Source of the DNA: Vibrio ponticus | GTDB lineage: Bacteria > Pseudomonadota > Gammaproteobacteria > Enterobacterales > Vibrionaceae | NCBI RefSeq assembly: GCF_009938225.1 | Contig: NZ_AP019657.1 | Coordinates: 186,001-250,000 of the forward strand | Reading direction: 5' to 3' | DNA: 64,000 nucleotides | Shown here: in pieces, positions 36,694 through 47,020 of the stretch | Layout: every line of letters starts with the position of its first letter | How positions within the stretch are numbered: the first letter of the stretch is position 1 | Translations under genes and position numbers: made by a program | Notes under the pieces: generated by a model | Database searches by the model: none | What the model saw: the letters and a program-made list of their open reading frames with translations, nothing else | Told to the model about the DNA's origin: nothing

Positions 36694-37323
36694 ATGCAAC
36701 ACTCGAACAATGATTCATCACTATTTACCACTCAAGATGTCGAAATAATCTCAAAAGAGACGGTTTTTCAGGGGTATTTCAAAATGGTTAAATACCGCTT
36801 TAAGCATAGATTGTTTGCTGGTGGGTGGAGTGAGGTTATTGAACGGGAGATGTTTGAGCGTGGTCACGCCGCCGCGTTATTGCCTTATGATCCGATTACT
36901 GATCAAGTGGTATTAGTCGAGCAGATCCGAGTTGGCGCATTAGAGCATGCTCAACCATGGCAGTTAGAAATTGTTGCTGGCATTATCGACCGCGATGAAA
37001 GTGCCGAAGAGGTGGCTCGTCGAGAAGCAACGGAAGAAGCCGGAATAGAGATCAATCGCTTAACGCCGGTGACATCTTATTACCCGTCTTCGGGTGGTTG
37101 CTCGGAACGATTAGATGTATTCGTCGGCGAGGTTGATGCTTCAACCGCACACGGCATTCATGGTTTAGACTATGAAGGTGAAGATATTCGCGTTCACGTG
37201 GTCAGTCGCGAACAAGCCTACCAATGGGTAGAAAGTGGTCGTTTTGAGAATGGCGCATCCATTATTGCGTTGCAATGGTTGATGCTTAATCACCAACGTT
37301 TAAGAGTACAATGGCAAGAGTAG
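36694..37323 (+). CDS. nudF: ADP-ribose pyrophosphatase (Nudix)
   Basis: Hydrolyses ADP-ribose to AMP and ribose-5-phosphate; 209 residues. The Nudix box runs from GIIDRDESAEEVARREATEE into AGIEI (about residues 98-121) and has the catalytic REATEEAG core. The N-terminal part with FKMVKYRFKHRLFAGGWSEVI matches the NudF subfamily. It overlaps yqiB by 13 bp and heads the group nudF-yqiB-cpdA-yqiA before parE, the conserved enterobacterial order. Confidence 0.94.
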   Translation: MQHSNNDSSLFTTQDVEIISKETVFQGYFKMVKYRFKHRLFAGGWSEVIEREMFERGHAAALLPYDPITDQVVLVEQIRVGALEHAQPWQLEIVAGIIDRDESAEEVARREATEEAGIEINRLTPVTSYYPSSGGCSERLDVFVGEVDASTAHGIHGLDYEGEDIRVHVVSREQAYQWVESGRFENGASIIALQWLMLNHQRLRVQWQE

Positions 37324-37751
37324 CAGATAGAAAGCCGTATCATGTTGATTTTGCAGAACTGATGCGAGTGTATGAAACCAATTACGCCAAGCTTAACGCT
37401 TTGTTGCCAACGCAACCGAGTGTCGGCGACGTGCGTTGCTATCAAGCTGCCAGTATGTCGTACCAAATACAAGTGGGTGAAGTCACAAAGTACACAACTT
37501 TGGTTGATATTTGTCAAAGCGATGACGTTCCAATATTTCCATTGCCGAAAATGTCTGTCAGGCTTTATCACGATGCTCGGGTAGCAGAAGTGTGTAGCAG
37601 TGAATACTTAAATCGAGTCAAAGCTCGATACGATTATCCAAATGACAAAATGGTTCAAAAAGACGAAAAAGCACAATTGAACCGTTTTCTAGGTGACTGG
37701 CTGTCGTTTTGTCTACGACATGGAATAAGCCGTACGCCTCTGAATATTTAG
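37311..37751 (+). CDS. yqiB: DUF1249 protein YqiB
   Basis: 146-residue soluble protein of the YqiB/DUF1249 family, function unknown. Conserved parts visible are YETNYAKLNALLP near the N terminus and DVPIFPLPKMSVRLYHDARVAEVC in the middle. The start overlaps the end of nudF, implying coupled translation. It is placed between nudF and cpdA as in E. coli, and no enzymatic motif is evident. Confidence 0.92.
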   Translation: MARVADRKPYHVDFAELMRVYETNYAKLNALLPTQPSVGDVRCYQAASMSYQIQVGEVTKYTTLVDICQSDDVPIFPLPKMSVRLYHDARVAEVCSSEYLNRVKARYDYPNDKMVQKDEKAQLNRFLGDWLSFCLRHGISRTPLNI

Positions 37752-37760
37752 GTTTTAAAT

Positions 37761-38582
37761 TTGAAAGTGACGTCAAACACCTCAGTGAAAGAGACAATTA
37801 AACTCCTGCAAATCACCGATACACATCTGTTTGAAGCGGAAGACGGAAGCTTGCTCAGCGTTTGTACCAACGAGAGCTTTAAAGCCGTGGTCGAAGCGGT
37901 GAAACAAGATGGTTTCGAATTCGAAGCTATTTTGGCAACTGGCGATATTTCCCAAGATCACACCGATGCTTCATACCAACGTTTTGCTGAAGGCATCCAA
38001 CCTTTGCAACAACCTTGCTATTGGTTGCCGGGAAATCACGACTACAAGCCAAGTATGGGCACAGTGTTACCGTCTGAGCAAATTGTACAGGTTGAACATG
38101 AGTTGCTTGGTGAGCATTGGCAAATGATCTTACTCGATTCTCAAGTCGAGGGGGTTCCACATGGTCGCTTGAGCCAGCAACAATTGGATCTGCTGGAGGC
38201 GAAACTTTCTCAGTACCCTGAGCGTCATACTCTAGTTTTACTTCATCACCATTCACTGCTAGTCGGCAGTGCTTGGCTCGATCAGCACACGCTGAAAGAT
38301 GCTGACCAGTTTTGGCAAGTCGTTGAGCGCCATGACAATGTGCGCGCAATTATTTGTGGTCACGTTCATCAAGATATGCATAAAACCCATCGTGGTGCAG
38401 CAGTGATTGCTACACCATCGACTTGTGTCCAGTTTAAGCCGAATAGTGATGATTTTGCCTTAGATACCTGCTCGCCAGGTTGGCGTGAATTGGAACTGAA
38501 CGCAGACGGCAGTTTCGATACTCGTGTAAAACGTTTGGAAGAAGGCTTGTTCACCCCTAATTTTGACTCCAACGGATATTAA
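37761..38582 (+). CDS. cpdA: 3',5'-cyclic-AMP phosphodiesterase CpdA
   Basis: Class III metallophosphoesterase that hydrolyses cAMP and so tunes CRP activity; 273 residues. The dimetal motifs appear in order: DTHLF (D and H), GDISQDH, GNHDYK, LLHHHSLLVGS and GHVHQDMHK. The start is TTG 37761, supported by AGG eight bases upstream; a GTG two codons later is possible. It is relevant to the CRP-dependent chitin genes at the left of the window. Confidence 0.93.
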   Translation: MKVTSNTSVKETIKLLQITDTHLFEAEDGSLLSVCTNESFKAVVEAVKQDGFEFEAILATGDISQDHTDASYQRFAEGIQPLQQPCYWLPGNHDYKPSMGTVLPSEQIVQVEHELLGEHWQMILLDSQVEGVPHGRLSQQQLDLLEAKLSQYPERHTLVLLHHHSLLVGSAWLDQHTLKDADQFWQVVERHDNVRAIICGHVHQDMHKTHRGAAVIATPSTCVQFKPNSDDFALDTCSPGWRELELNADGSFDTRVKRLEEGLFTPNFDSNGY

Positions 38583-38600
38583 TCCGTTGGGGTTTTCCCC
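38569..38600 (+). terminator. Terminator-like hairpin at the end of cpdA
   Basis: CCAACGGAT / ATCCGTTGG with loop ATTA, overlapping the cpdA stop codon, then GGTTTTCCCC. The U-run is short, so partial read-through to yqiA is likely. Confidence 0.55.
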
Positions 38601-38656
38601 ATTCTGTATCACAATGTTTTGTGTTGGCGATACCAATAGCCAGAGAGTAGCGAGCG

Positions 38657-39238
38657 ATGAAACCCTCTTTATTGTTGTATATTCACGGATTTAACAGCTC
38701 TCCGTTGTCCCATAAAGCGAACGTGATGAAAGAGTATTGCGCTCAGTACCGCCCAGATATCAAAGTCGTGGTGCCGCAATTACCTTGTTTTCCTCAACAA
38801 GCCGCCGAATGTTTATTAACGTTGGTTGAGCAGTACCAAAGTGATTATAACATTGCCTTGGTAGGTAGCTCTTTAGGTGGCTATATGTCAACTTGGCTCA
38901 ACAGTCAGTTTGGCTTTAAAGCGGTAGTGGTTAATCCGGCAGTCAAACCCTATGAGCTATTACTTGATTACCTAGGTGAACAAGAGAATCCTTATACCCA
39001 CGAGCGCTATATACTAGAGCCTCATCATATTGATGAGCTCAAAGCGCTGGATGTCGCAGAGCTCAATAGCCCGAATGACTTTTGGTTGTTACAGCAAACA
39101 GAAGACGAAGTGCTTGATTATCGCCAAGCGGTGGCTAAGTATTCTGCTTGCAAGCAAAACGTTGAACAAGGCGGTGATCATAGCTTTGTCGACTTTGAAC
39201 GATACCCACAACAGATTATCGAGTTTTTAGGTCTATAA
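38657..39238 (+). CDS. yqiA: YqiA-family esterase
   Basis: Small alpha/beta hydrolase, 193 residues. The nucleophile elbow is GSSLGG (S72), an oxyanion loop HGFNSSP lies near residue 10, and the catalytic His is in GGDHSF near the C terminus, so the triad looks complete. E. coli YqiA hydrolyses short acyl esters and thioesters; the physiological substrate is unknown. It lies immediately upstream of parE, as in enterobacteria. The 257 bp between yqiA and parE hold no gene I can support. Confidence 0.92.
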   Translation: MKPSLLLYIHGFNSSPLSHKANVMKEYCAQYRPDIKVVVPQLPCFPQQAAECLLTLVEQYQSDYNIALVGSSLGGYMSTWLNSQFGFKAVVVNPAVKPYELLLDYLGEQENPYTHERYILEPHHIDELKALDVAELNSPNDFWLLQQTEDEVLDYRQAVAKYSACKQNVEQGGDHSFVDFERYPQQIIEFLGL

Positions 39239-39495
39239 TCTGCACGCTGATTTTTCCCTTGATGTGAGTTGCTCAAAAATTTACCGTTCATTGAGGGAAG
39301 AGTCATAAATTTACTGGTTACTTACGTATCTCACTTGACATAAACAGGTCTCTTCCAGACTATGTTGACCCTATACTATTGCAGTTGTTAGACGCTGATA
39401 TATTCAGCGGTTGCTCTGTTTTTACTAGCATCGCTCTTGCGTAATGCGCACTCTGCAAAGTAACCAATTCAATTTCCATAACGAATTTCCGTATT

Positions 39496-41376
39496 ATGAC
39501 TGAACAATATAATGCTGGGGCCATTGAGGTTCTTAATGGCCTGGAGCCAGTACGTCGCCGACCAGGGATGTATACGGATACAGCGCGCCCAAACCACTTG
39601 GGTCAAGAAGTCATCGACAACAGTGTCGATGAAGCGCTAGCCGGACATGCCTCTAAGGTACAAGTGATTCTGCATGCAGACCAATCGCTGGAAGTCATCG
39701 ATGATGGCCGTGGTATGCCGGTAGATATTCACCCTGAAGAAAAAGTCTCAGGTGTAGAACTTATCCTTTGTAAACTTCATGCCGGTGGTAAGTTCTCGAA
39801 CAAGAACTATCAATTTTCAGGTGGTCTACACGGGGTAGGTATCTCGGTAGTAAACGCACTGTCAAAACGTGTTGAAGTGACGGTAAGACGTGATGGACAA
39901 GTGTATGAAATCGCCTTTGAACATGGTGATAAAGTTTCTGAACTGACCGTAGTCGGTACCTGTGGACGCCGTAATCGCGGTACCAGTGTACACTTCTGGC
40001 CAGACGCCAAATACTTCGATTCTGCCAACTTCTCAGTAACACGCTTGGTGAATAACCTACGTGCGAAAGCGGTGCTTTGCCCTGGTTTAGAAATCACTTT
40101 TACTGACAAAGTGAATGGTAAAGATTACCAGTGGTACTACGAAGATGGTCTAAAAGATTACCTTGCCGAAGGGGTAAAAGGTTACACCCTACTACCAGAA
40201 GAACCATTTACCGGTGAATTCTCTGCGGAAACAGAAGCGGCTAACTGGGCGGTAATTTGGCAGCCAGAAGGCGGCGAGATGATCACCGAGAGCTACGTTA
40301 ACTTAATCCCGACGGCTCAAGGTGGTACGCACGTTAACGGTCTGCGCCAAGGTTTGTTGGATGCGATGCGTGAGTTCTGTGAATTCCGCAATCTATTGCC
40401 TCGCGGTGTAAAGCTAACGGGTGATGACGTGTTTGACCGCTGTTCATACGTTCTGTCGGTTAAGATGCAAGATCCGCAATTTGCTGGTCAAACTAAAGAG
40501 CGTCTTTCTTCGCGTCAAACCGCTGCGTTTGTATCGGGTGTGGTTAAAGATGTCTTCAGCTTATGGCTCAATGAAAAACCACAGCTGGCTGAACAATTGG
40601 CAGAAGTTTGTATCGCCAACGCACATCGCCGTATGCGCGCCAGCAAAAAAGTGGTGCGTAAGAAAATTGCCTCAGGTCCAGCGCTACCAGGTAAGTTAAC
40701 CGACTGTTCGGTACAAGACTTAAGCCGAACTGAAATTTTCTTCGTGGAAGGGGACTCGGCAGGTGGTTCGGCAAAACAAGCGCGTGATCGTGAATTCCAA
40801 GCGGTAATGCCACTGCGCGGTAAGATCCTAAACACGTGGGAAGTGTCTGCTGACCAAGTACTCGCGTCGCAAGAAGTGCACGATATTTCGGTGGCTTTGG
40901 GTATTGACCCTGATAGCGACAACTTAGAAAGCCTACGTTACGGTAAAATTTGTATCCTAGCCGATGCGGACTCGGATGGTTTGCACATTGCAACGCTGTT
41001 GTGTGCACTGTTTACGCGTCATTTCCGAGCTCTGGTTGAAGCGGGTCATATCTATGTGGCGATGCCACCTCTCTATCGTATCGACTGCGGCAAAGAAGTG
41101 TTCTACGCCCTTGATGACGATGAGAAAGAAGGCATCTTAGAGCGTCTGTCGAAGAAGAAAGCTAAGATCAACGTGCAGCGATTCAAAGGTCTGGGCGAGA
41201 TGAATCCACTGCAACTGCGTGAAACGACAATGGATCCAAACACCCGCCGCCTTGTTCAACTGACTATCGATGACGATGAAGCGACGATGGAAATGATGGA
41301 CATGCTACTGGGTAAGAAGCGTGCAGATGATCGTCGCTCATGGCTACAAAATAACGGCGATATGGCAGAGGTTTAA
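39496..41376 (+). CDS. parE: DNA topoisomerase IV subunit B
   Basis: ATPase subunit of topoisomerase IV, which decatenates sister chromosomes; 626 residues. GHKL ATPase motifs: VIDNSVDEALAG, DDGRGMPVDIH and GGLHGVGISVVNALS; TOPRIM motifs: FVEGDSAGGSAKQARDR and DADSDGLHIATLL. C-terminal RFKGLGEMNP is conserved. It closely follows E. coli ParE in length and sequence. No strong ribosome site precedes ATG 39496. parC follows after 3 bp. Confidence 0.97.
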   Translation: MTEQYNAGAIEVLNGLEPVRRRPGMYTDTARPNHLGQEVIDNSVDEALAGHASKVQVILHADQSLEVIDDGRGMPVDIHPEEKVSGVELILCKLHAGGKFSNKNYQFSGGLHGVGISVVNALSKRVEVTVRRDGQVYEIAFEHGDKVSELTVVGTCGRRNRGTSVHFWPDAKYFDSANFSVTRLVNNLRAKAVLCPGLEITFTDKVNGKDYQWYYEDGLKDYLAEGVKGYTLLPEEPFTGEFSAETEAANWAVIWQPEGGEMITESYVNLIPTAQGGTHVNGLRQGLLDAMREFCEFRNLLPRGVKLTGDDVFDRCSYVLSVKMQDPQFAGQTKERLSSRQTAAFVSGVVKDVFSLWLNEKPQLAEQLAEVCIANAHRRMRASKKVVRKKIASGPALPGKLTDCSVQDLSRTEIFFVEGDSAGGSAKQARDREFQAVMPLRGKILNTWEVSADQVLASQEVHDISVALGIDPDSDNLESLRYGKICILADADSDGLHIATLLCALFTRHFRALVEAGHIYVAMPPLYRIDCGKEVFYALDDDEKEGILERLSKKKAKINVQRFKGLGEMNPLQLRETTMDPNTRRLVQLTIDDDEATMEMMDMLLGKKRADDRRSWLQNNGDMAEV

Positions 41377-41379
41377 CGG

Positions 41380-43659
41380 ATGTCTACAGAAATTACTTAT
41401 GATGGCGTTGAACAGTTGCCGATGCGCAAGTTCACCGAAGACGCTTATCTAAACTACTCGATGTACGTAATTATGGACCGTGCGTTGCCATACATTGGCG
41501 ACGGTTTAAAACCGGTTCAACGTCGTATTATCTACGCGATGTCGGAGCTTGGTCTGTCGGCATCAGCGAAATACAAAAAATCAGCACGTACCGTTGGTGA
41601 CGTGTTGGGTAAATACCACCCGCACGGTGACTCTGCATGTTACGAAGCGATGGTATTGATGGCTCAGCCTTTCTCTTACCGCTACCCATTGGTTGACGGT
41701 CAAGGTAACTGGGGTGCGCCAGATGATCCGAAATCATTCGCGGCAATGCGTTATACCGAAGCAAAATTATCTAAGTTTGCTGAAGTACTGCTAGGCGAAT
41801 TAGGTCAAGGTACCGTTGAATGGCAACCTAACTTTGATGGCACGATGAAAGAGCCACAAATGTTGCCAGCTCGTCTGCCGCATATTCTGCTAAATGGCGT
41901 AACGGGTATCGCAGTTGGTATGGCGACTGATATTCCACCACACAACGTACGTGAAGTGGCGGAAGCAACCATCCACATGATCGACAACCCGAAAGCGGAG
42001 TTGGCAGATGTGATGCAGTTCGTGAAAGGTCCGGATTACCCGACAGAAGCGGAAATTACCTCGCCTCAAGCGGAGATCGAAAAGATTTATCGCACTGGTC
42101 GCGGCAGCATTAAGATGCGCGCAGTGTGGCACAAAGAAGGGTCTGATATCGTTATCACCGCTTTGCCGCACCAAACGTCAGGCGCGAAGTTGCTTGAGCA
42201 GATCGCTAACCAAATGCGCGCGAAGAAACTACCAATGGTAGAAGATTTACGCGATGAATCGGATCACGAAAACCCAACGCGTATCGTGATTGTACCGCGT
42301 TCAAATCGTGTTGATTGCGATCAGTTGATGAATCATCTGTTTGCATCGACGGATTTGGAGAAGAGCTTCCGCGTTAACTTGAACATGATCGGTCTAGACA
42401 ATCGTCCGCAAGTTAAAGGCTTGGTACAAATTCTCTCTGAGTGGATTGAGTTCCGCCGCTTGACCGTGACGCGTCGTTTGCAATATCGTCTAGATAAAGT
42501 GTTAGCGCGCTTACATATCTTAGAAGGTTTGTTGGTTGCTTATCTAAACTTAGATGAAGTGATTGAAATCATCCGTACTGAAGATGATCCAAAAGCGGTA
42601 TTAATGGCACGCTTTGGGATTACGGATATTCAGGCGGATGCGATTCTCGATACCAAACTTCGTCATCTTGCCAAATTGGAAGAGATGAAGATCCGTGGTG
42701 AGCAAGACGAGCTAGAAAAAGAGCGTGAGAAGCTAGAACTGCTACTTGGCTCTGAGCGCCGTCTCAATACGCTACTGAAAAAAGAGATCAAAGCGGACGC
42801 AGAAAAGTATGGTGACGATCGCCGTTCTCCGCTGGTGGAACGAGCTGAAGCGAAAGCGCTGACTGAGCGTGACCTAGTACCAAGTGAGCCGATTACCGTG
42901 GTGCTATCTGACAAAGGTTGGATTCGTCATGCGAAAGGACACGAAGTCGATGCTCAAGGACTTAGCTATAAGTCTGGTGATAGCTATCTTGCTCATGCTC
43001 GCGGTAAGAGCAACCAACAAGCCGTGTTCTTAGGCAGTGATGGTCGTAGTTACTCACTTGAGTCGCATTCATTACCATCCGCGCGCAGTCAAGGTGAGCC
43101 TATTACGGGGCGCTTGAATGTTGCAGCGGGAACGTCGGTTCGCCAAGTGATCATGGGTGAGGAGACTCAACTATGGTTGATTGGCTCGGATGCGGGTTAT
43201 GGTTTTGTGTGTAAAGGTAGCGACTTACTGTCGAAGAACCGCAGTGGTAAAGCGTTAGTGACACTACCGCAAAACTCACAGGTCATGACACCACAGACAA
43301 TCCGTGATCTGGACAGTGATGAAATCTTAGCGATAACCAACCAAGGGCGTATGCTATTGTTCCCAATTAAGGAACTGCCACAACTGGGTAAAGGTAAGGG
43401 TAATAAGATCATCAATATTCCAGCTGCGAAAGCGAAAGAGCGTGAAGAGATAGTGTCGCATTTGATGTCTATCCCTAAAGATTGCTCGATTACTCTGTAT
43501 GCAGGCAAACGCAAGTTAGGTTTGAAACCGTCTGATCTTGAGAACTTCCGTGGCGAACGTGGACGCCGTGGTGCACTACTACCACGTGGCTTGCAGCGAG
43601 TGACTCGCATTGAGATTGACTCAAGCGATGATGCAAGCGAAGAAAGCGTCAGCGAATAA
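41380..43659 (+). CDS. parC: DNA topoisomerase IV subunit A
   Basis: DNA-cleaving subunit of topoisomerase IV; 759 residues. Breakage-reunion domain with the catalytic Tyr in [10 protein letters not shown]. The quinolone-resistance region [14 protein letters not shown] has Ser85 and Glu89, the susceptible residues. A long coiled coil follows (about 430-470), then a beta-pinwheel C-terminal domain of ParC type. Its start is 3 bp from the parE stop. Confidence 0.97.
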   Translation: MSTEITYDGVEQLPMRKFTEDAYLNYSMYVIMDRALPYIGDGLKPVQRRIIYAMSELGLSASAKYKKSARTVGDVLGKYHPHGDSACYEAMVLMAQPFSYRYPLVDGQGNWGAPDDPKSFAAMRYTEAKLSKFAEVLLGELGQGTVEWQPNFDGTMKEPQMLPARLPHILLNGVTGIAVGMATDIPPHNVREVAEATIHMIDNPKAELADVMQFVKGPDYPTEAEITSPQAEIEKIYRTGRGSIKMRAVWHKEGSDIVITALPHQTSGAKLLEQIANQMRAKKLPMVEDLRDESDHENPTRIVIVPRSNRVDCDQLMNHLFASTDLEKSFRVNLNMIGLDNRPQVKGLVQILSEWIEFRRLTVTRRLQYRLDKVLARLHILEGLLVAYLNLDEVIEIIRTEDDPKAVLMARFGITDIQADAILDTKLRHLAKLEEMKIRGEQDELEKEREKLELLLGSERRLNTLLKKEIKADAEKYGDDRRSPLVERAEAKALTERDLVPSEPITVVLSDKGWIRHAKGHEVDAQGLSYKSGDSYLAHARGKSNQQAVFLGSDGRSYSLESHSLPSARSQGEPITGRLNVAAGTSVRQVIMGEETQLWLIGSDAGYGFVCKGSDLLSKNRSGKALVTLPQNSQVMTPQTIRDLDSDEILAITNQGRMLLFPIKELPQLGKGKGNKIINIPAAKAKEREEIVSHLMSIPKDCSITLYAGKRKLGLKPSDLENFRGERGRRGALLPRGLQRVTRIEIDSSDDASEESVSE

Positions 43660-43663
43660 AGAT

Positions 43664-43692
43664 AAAAAAACCAGCCTCGGCTGGTTTTTTTG
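43664..43692 (+). terminator. parC terminator
   Basis: AAAACCAGC / GCTGGTTTT around loop CTCG, with long U-run. Confidence 0.85.
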
Positions 43693-43787
43693 TTTCTGCA
43701 GTTTGAGTGAAGATTGCTTGAGAGTTATTTAATCAAAGCGACTATCCGTTAGGTAAAATCTGTTAGGTAAAGATTCACTTAACGCAA

Positions 43788-44852
43788 TTATTCGCGCGTA
43801 TCTTCTGCCACTGTCACCGGAATGGTTAACTCTTTACCTTTTCTGAGCACCAACACATCAACGGTCGTACCAGGGCGCAGTTCGGTAACGATTTCCAACA
43901 CACTTTGGCGACCATTGATTTTTTGTCCGTCGATTTTCAAGATAATGTCTTGTGCTTGAAATCCTGCATCAGCCGCCGGACCATTAGGGTCGACACCGAG
44001 TACAATGATGCCACCCAGATGTTCATTACCAAGTAAACGAGCTGTCACTGAGGTGATATCTTGTCCATCGACACCGATGTAGCCGCGAATCACACGTCCA
44101 TCCGCGATGATTTTATTCATGATTTGATTGGCGAGTGAGTAAGGAATGGCAAATGAGATACCGTAGGTTTCCAAATCTGTTGCCTGCTGGAAGGAGGCGG
44201 TATTAATACCGACTAATTCACCGCGCGTATTGACTAAAGCACCACCCGAGTTCCCCTCATTGATGGCAGCATCGGTTTGGATAAATGCTTGGCGCCCGCC
44301 GGCACTGATAGAAGAGCGACCTGTAGCCGAAATAATACCAAAGGTGGTGGTTTGCCCAAGGTTGTAGGGGTTACCAATCGCGAGCACTATGTCACCTACC
44401 TTAGCTTTGTAGTCAGAGTTGAGCGGGATCACGGGCAGATTCGAGCCTTCAATACGTAAAACGGCAATATCAGTACGGCGATCCTTACCAACAAGTTGTG
44501 CAGCGGCAACACGACCATCTTGCAAAGCGACAATAATTTGGTCTGCTTGAGCAACCACATGGTAGTTGGTGATGATGTAGCCTTTTTCACTGACAATAAC
44601 GCCGGAACCTAGCCCTTGAGTGAGAAGTTTAGAGCGATCTTCTTCAGTGTATTTGCGGCTATATATGTTGACGACAGCAGGTGCAGCCTTACGCACAGCA
44701 TCATTAAATGAGACTTGTAATGAGGTGATATCACTAATGGGGTCAGTGATGTTGTCTGGCAGCACATTTGTGCGCAGTGACGGTACGGCTACCAGCAGCA
44801 GTGCCGCTGTTGCAAGACCGAGTCCTACTGAGCGCAATAAAAAACTGAGCAT
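43788..44852 (-). CDS. degS: Site-1 protease DegS
   Basis: Membrane-anchored periplasmic serine protease that starts the sigma-E stress cascade by cutting RseA when misfolded porins bind its PDZ domain; 354 residues. One TM anchor (about 5-25), trypsin-like domain with triad H98 (TNYHVV), D128 (RRTDIAVL) and S202 (NEGNSGGALVN), one PDZ domain (about 260-345). It lies downstream of degQ on the same strand, separated by a strong terminator, so it is probably expressed from its own promoter. Confidence 0.96.
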   Translation of the reverse strand: MLSFLLRSVGLGLATAALLLVAVPSLRTNVLPDNITDPISDITSLQVSFNDAVRKAAPAVVNIYSRKYTEEDRSKLLTQGLGSGVIVSEKGYIITNYHVVAQADQIIVALQDGRVAAAQLVGKDRRTDIAVLRIEGSNLPVIPLNSDYKAKVGDIVLAIGNPYNLGQTTTFGIISATGRSSISAGGRQAFIQTDAAINEGNSGGALVNTRGELVGINTASFQQATDLETYGISFAIPYSLANQIMNKIIADGRVIRGYIGVDGQDITSVTARLLGNEHLGGIIVLGVDPNGPAADAGFQAQDIILKIDGQKINGRQSVLEIVTELRPGTTVDVLVLRKGKELTIPVTVAEDTRE

Positions 44853-44972
44853 ACATTCCCCAAATGAATAACAGACAGAACAAAATCAGAAGGATAGCAT
44901 TATACCCAGTACTGTGTCAGGTTGATTCGGTATAGATGTCTATTTCTTCACATCCGCTGATCATGAGGCAGT

Positions 44973-45006
44973 AAAAAGGGACAGTAAATTGCTTTACTGT
45001 CCCTTT
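44973..45006 (-). terminator. degQ terminator
   Basis: A 14-bp perfect stem AAAGGGACAGTAAA / TTTACTGTCCCTTT with loop TTGC, and further U on the minus strand. Confidence 0.88.
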
Positions 45007-45026
45007 AACGTTAGGGCGTTTGACCT

Positions 45027-46394
45027 TTAGCGCACAACTAGGTAAAGCGTTCGATCACCGCGTTGGATATTCAGTGCCAAAATCCCTTTGTGCTTTTCAA
45101 CAATTGCACGGAACTCCGCTAGGTTTTTTACTCTTTGGCGGTTGACGCCAATGATGATATCGCCTTGCTGCAATTCATAGCTGGCAGCAGGAGAGCCTTC
45201 TGCAACGGATGTTACTTTTACTCCCGTTGCGTTATCGCTAGCGTTGGTGTTAGTGAGCTCCGCACCCGCAAGACCTTCGTGCAGTTTATCGGCGGTGGTT
45301 TTAACGTTGGTTTGCTCACCCAGCACTACATCAAAGCTTTTCTCTTTGCCATCACGCAAAACGCCAAGCTCAACCTCTTTGCCTGCGCCTAGCGTACCAA
45401 TTTTGGCGCGCAGTTCATGGAAGGTGCTGATTGCCTTACCATTGACTGACACAATGATATCGCCCGCTTTTAGCCCGGCTTTTTCTGCGGCGCTATCAGG
45501 CATGACTTGGCTAACAAACGCCCCCTTGCTCGATTCATAACCTAAGGCTTCTGCAAGTTCAGACGTGACTTCACCACCTTGAACACCAAGCATGCCACGT
45601 TTCACTTCACCAAATTCAAGGATTTGCTCGGTGAGGTTTTTCATCATATTCGACGGAATGGCAAAGCCGATGCCGACGTTACCGCCATTCGGTCCGAGAA
45701 TAGCAGTATTGATACCAATCAGCTCACCATTGAGATTCACCAGTGCGCCACCCGAGTTGCCACTGTTGATCGCCGCATCAGTTTGAATAAAGTTCTCGAA
45801 GTTTTCGATGTTTAACCCGCTACGACCTAGGGCTGATACGATGCCTGATGTCACCGTTTGACCTAAGCCAAATGGGTTACCAATCGCAACGCTAAAATCG
45901 CCAACGCGTAACTGGTCAGAATCAGCCAACGTGATTTGAGTTAAGTTTTTTGCTTCTTCGAGTTTTAGCAGTGCAATATCCGACATCTCATCACCGCCAA
46001 TCAGCTCGGCATCGTACTCGCGACCATCATGCAGTTTAACGCGGATTTTTTCAGCGCCTTTAATTACATGGAAGTTAGTAACGATATAGCCTTTTTTCGC
46101 ATCGACAATGACACCAGAACCTAGCCCTCTAAATGGGCGTTCTTGTAATTGCTCGGCAGGGAAGTCAGGACCGAAGAAAAAGCGGAACTGCTCTGGAATA
46201 CGTTGACGGGAAACTTGGGTACCTTCTACATCAATGCTAACCACCGCTGGGGTTACTTTTTCTAGCATAGGTGCAAGACTTGGTAATTGCTCACCACCAA
46301 CTGAGACTGGAAGCGCTGCGGTAGCAGGCAATGATGTGATGATCGAACTTAAGCTTAGAGATAATGCTGTTAAGACAAGCAAAGGTTTTTTCAT
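45027..46394 (-). CDS. degQ: Periplasmic serine endoprotease DegQ/DegP family
   Basis: Soluble periplasmic HtrA protease/chaperone, 455 residues, the length of E. coli DegQ. Signal peptide about 1-27 (SLPATAA). Trypsin-like domain with triad H109 (TNFHVI), D139 (EMSDIALL) and S214 (NSGNSGGALVN), followed by two PDZ domains (about 255-345 and 370-450). ATG 46394 has AGGAG eight bases upstream; the frame opens earlier at 46433. A 10-bp perfect dyad lies 77-100 bp upstream. The pair degQ-degS is conserved in gammaproteobacteria. Confidence 0.95.
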   Translation of the reverse strand: MKKPLLVLTALSLSLSSIITSLPATAALPVSVGGEQLPSLAPMLEKVTPAVVSIDVEGTQVSRQRIPEQFRFFFGPDFPAEQLQERPFRGLGSGVIVDAKKGYIVTNFHVIKGAEKIRVKLHDGREYDAELIGGDEMSDIALLKLEEAKNLTQITLADSDQLRVGDFSVAIGNPFGLGQTVTSGIVSALGRSGLNIENFENFIQTDAAINSGNSGGALVNLNGELIGINTAILGPNGGNVGIGFAIPSNMMKNLTEQILEFGEVKRGMLGVQGGEVTSELAEALGYESSKGAFVSQVMPDSAAEKAGLKAGDIIVSVNGKAISTFHELRAKIGTLGAGKEVELGVLRDGKEKSFDVVLGEQTNVKTTADKLHEGLAGAELTNTNASDNATGVKVTSVAEGSPAASYELQQGDIIIGVNRQRVKNLAEFRAIVEKHKGILALNIQRGDRTLYLVVR

Positions 46395-46470
46395 CGAATA
46401 ACTCCTATAAAGTGAGGACCTATTAAGAGCCAACCGCTGAATCGCTGGGTTGGCTCGTTACGTTCTACTT

Positions 46471-46494
46471 TGTTACGTAACTATTTACGTAACA
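46471..46494. promoter_or_regulatory. Perfect 10-bp dyad upstream of degQ
   Basis: TGTTACGTAA / TTACGTAACA with spacer CTAT. The core TTACGTAA is itself palindromic and therefore occurs twice, 12 bp apart. It may be an operator or an mRNA hairpin in the degQ leader. It is not a terminator: no U-run follows. Confidence 0.5.
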
Positions 46495-46576
46495 AATAGC
46501 AGAACAATAGTTACTTATGGGAGATATGACTCGAAAAAACCTACTTAGTTCACAGAGGACTAAATTTATTCAGTTT

Positions 46577-47020
46577 TTAAGAGGCTTTTTTTTCCTCGGT
46601 TGGTTCCGGTGCGTCGACGTACTCTTTTTTCTCTTCACGCAGCAGACCCGTAGCCCCGTTGGCATAATCTTTTGGTGCATCTTCTAAAGATTCATCTGCA
46701 CTCGCTGCCGCTTTTTGCTGAGCGACTTTTTGTGCAAATGGGTTATCTTGTTCTGGAATGTTTGGCAGCAGTTCAGAAGAGGTTTTCGCCATGTGCTGGT
46801 AAAGCTTCGTGTACTCTTTACCTAGAGAGTCCAACATTTCAGCTGATTGAGCAAAGTGATCAGTCAACTCTTGTTTTTGCTGTTCAAGTTCAAACTTTGC
46901 TGTTTCTAAATCTTTGTAGAGTTTCTTTTGTTTCTTGTAGTCAGGTGCGGTAAAGCGGGAAATAGCAAATCCAATCACTGCGCCAACAAGCACACCTACA
47001 AGGGCATAAATCCAAGGCAT
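46577..47020 (-). CDS. zapG: Z-ring associated protein ZapG (YhcB, DUF1043)
   Basis: Single-span inner-membrane protein linked to cell division and envelope growth; 147 residues. TM helix at about 3-22 (YALVGVLVGAVIGFAIS), then a long coiled coil (about 32-90) and a disordered acidic Ala/Glu/Lys-rich tail. The family is DUF1043. It is divergent from zapE, another division factor, across 190 bp. Confidence 0.93.
   Translation of the reverse strand: MPWIYALVGVLVGAVIGFAISRFTAPDYKKQKKLYKDLETAKFELEQQKQELTDHFAQSAEMLDSLGKEYTKLYQHMAKTSSELLPNIPEQDNPFAQKVAQQKAAASADESLEDAPKDYANGATGLLREEKKEYVDAPEPTEEKKAS

Noticed and set aside
36519-36713. Small frames on both strands between tolC and nudF
   Set aside because: No ribosome sites and both overlap the divergent promoter region; no recognisable protein.
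41380-43659. Quinolone-resistance allele of parC
   Set aside because: Positions 85 and 89 are Ser and Glu, the susceptible residues.
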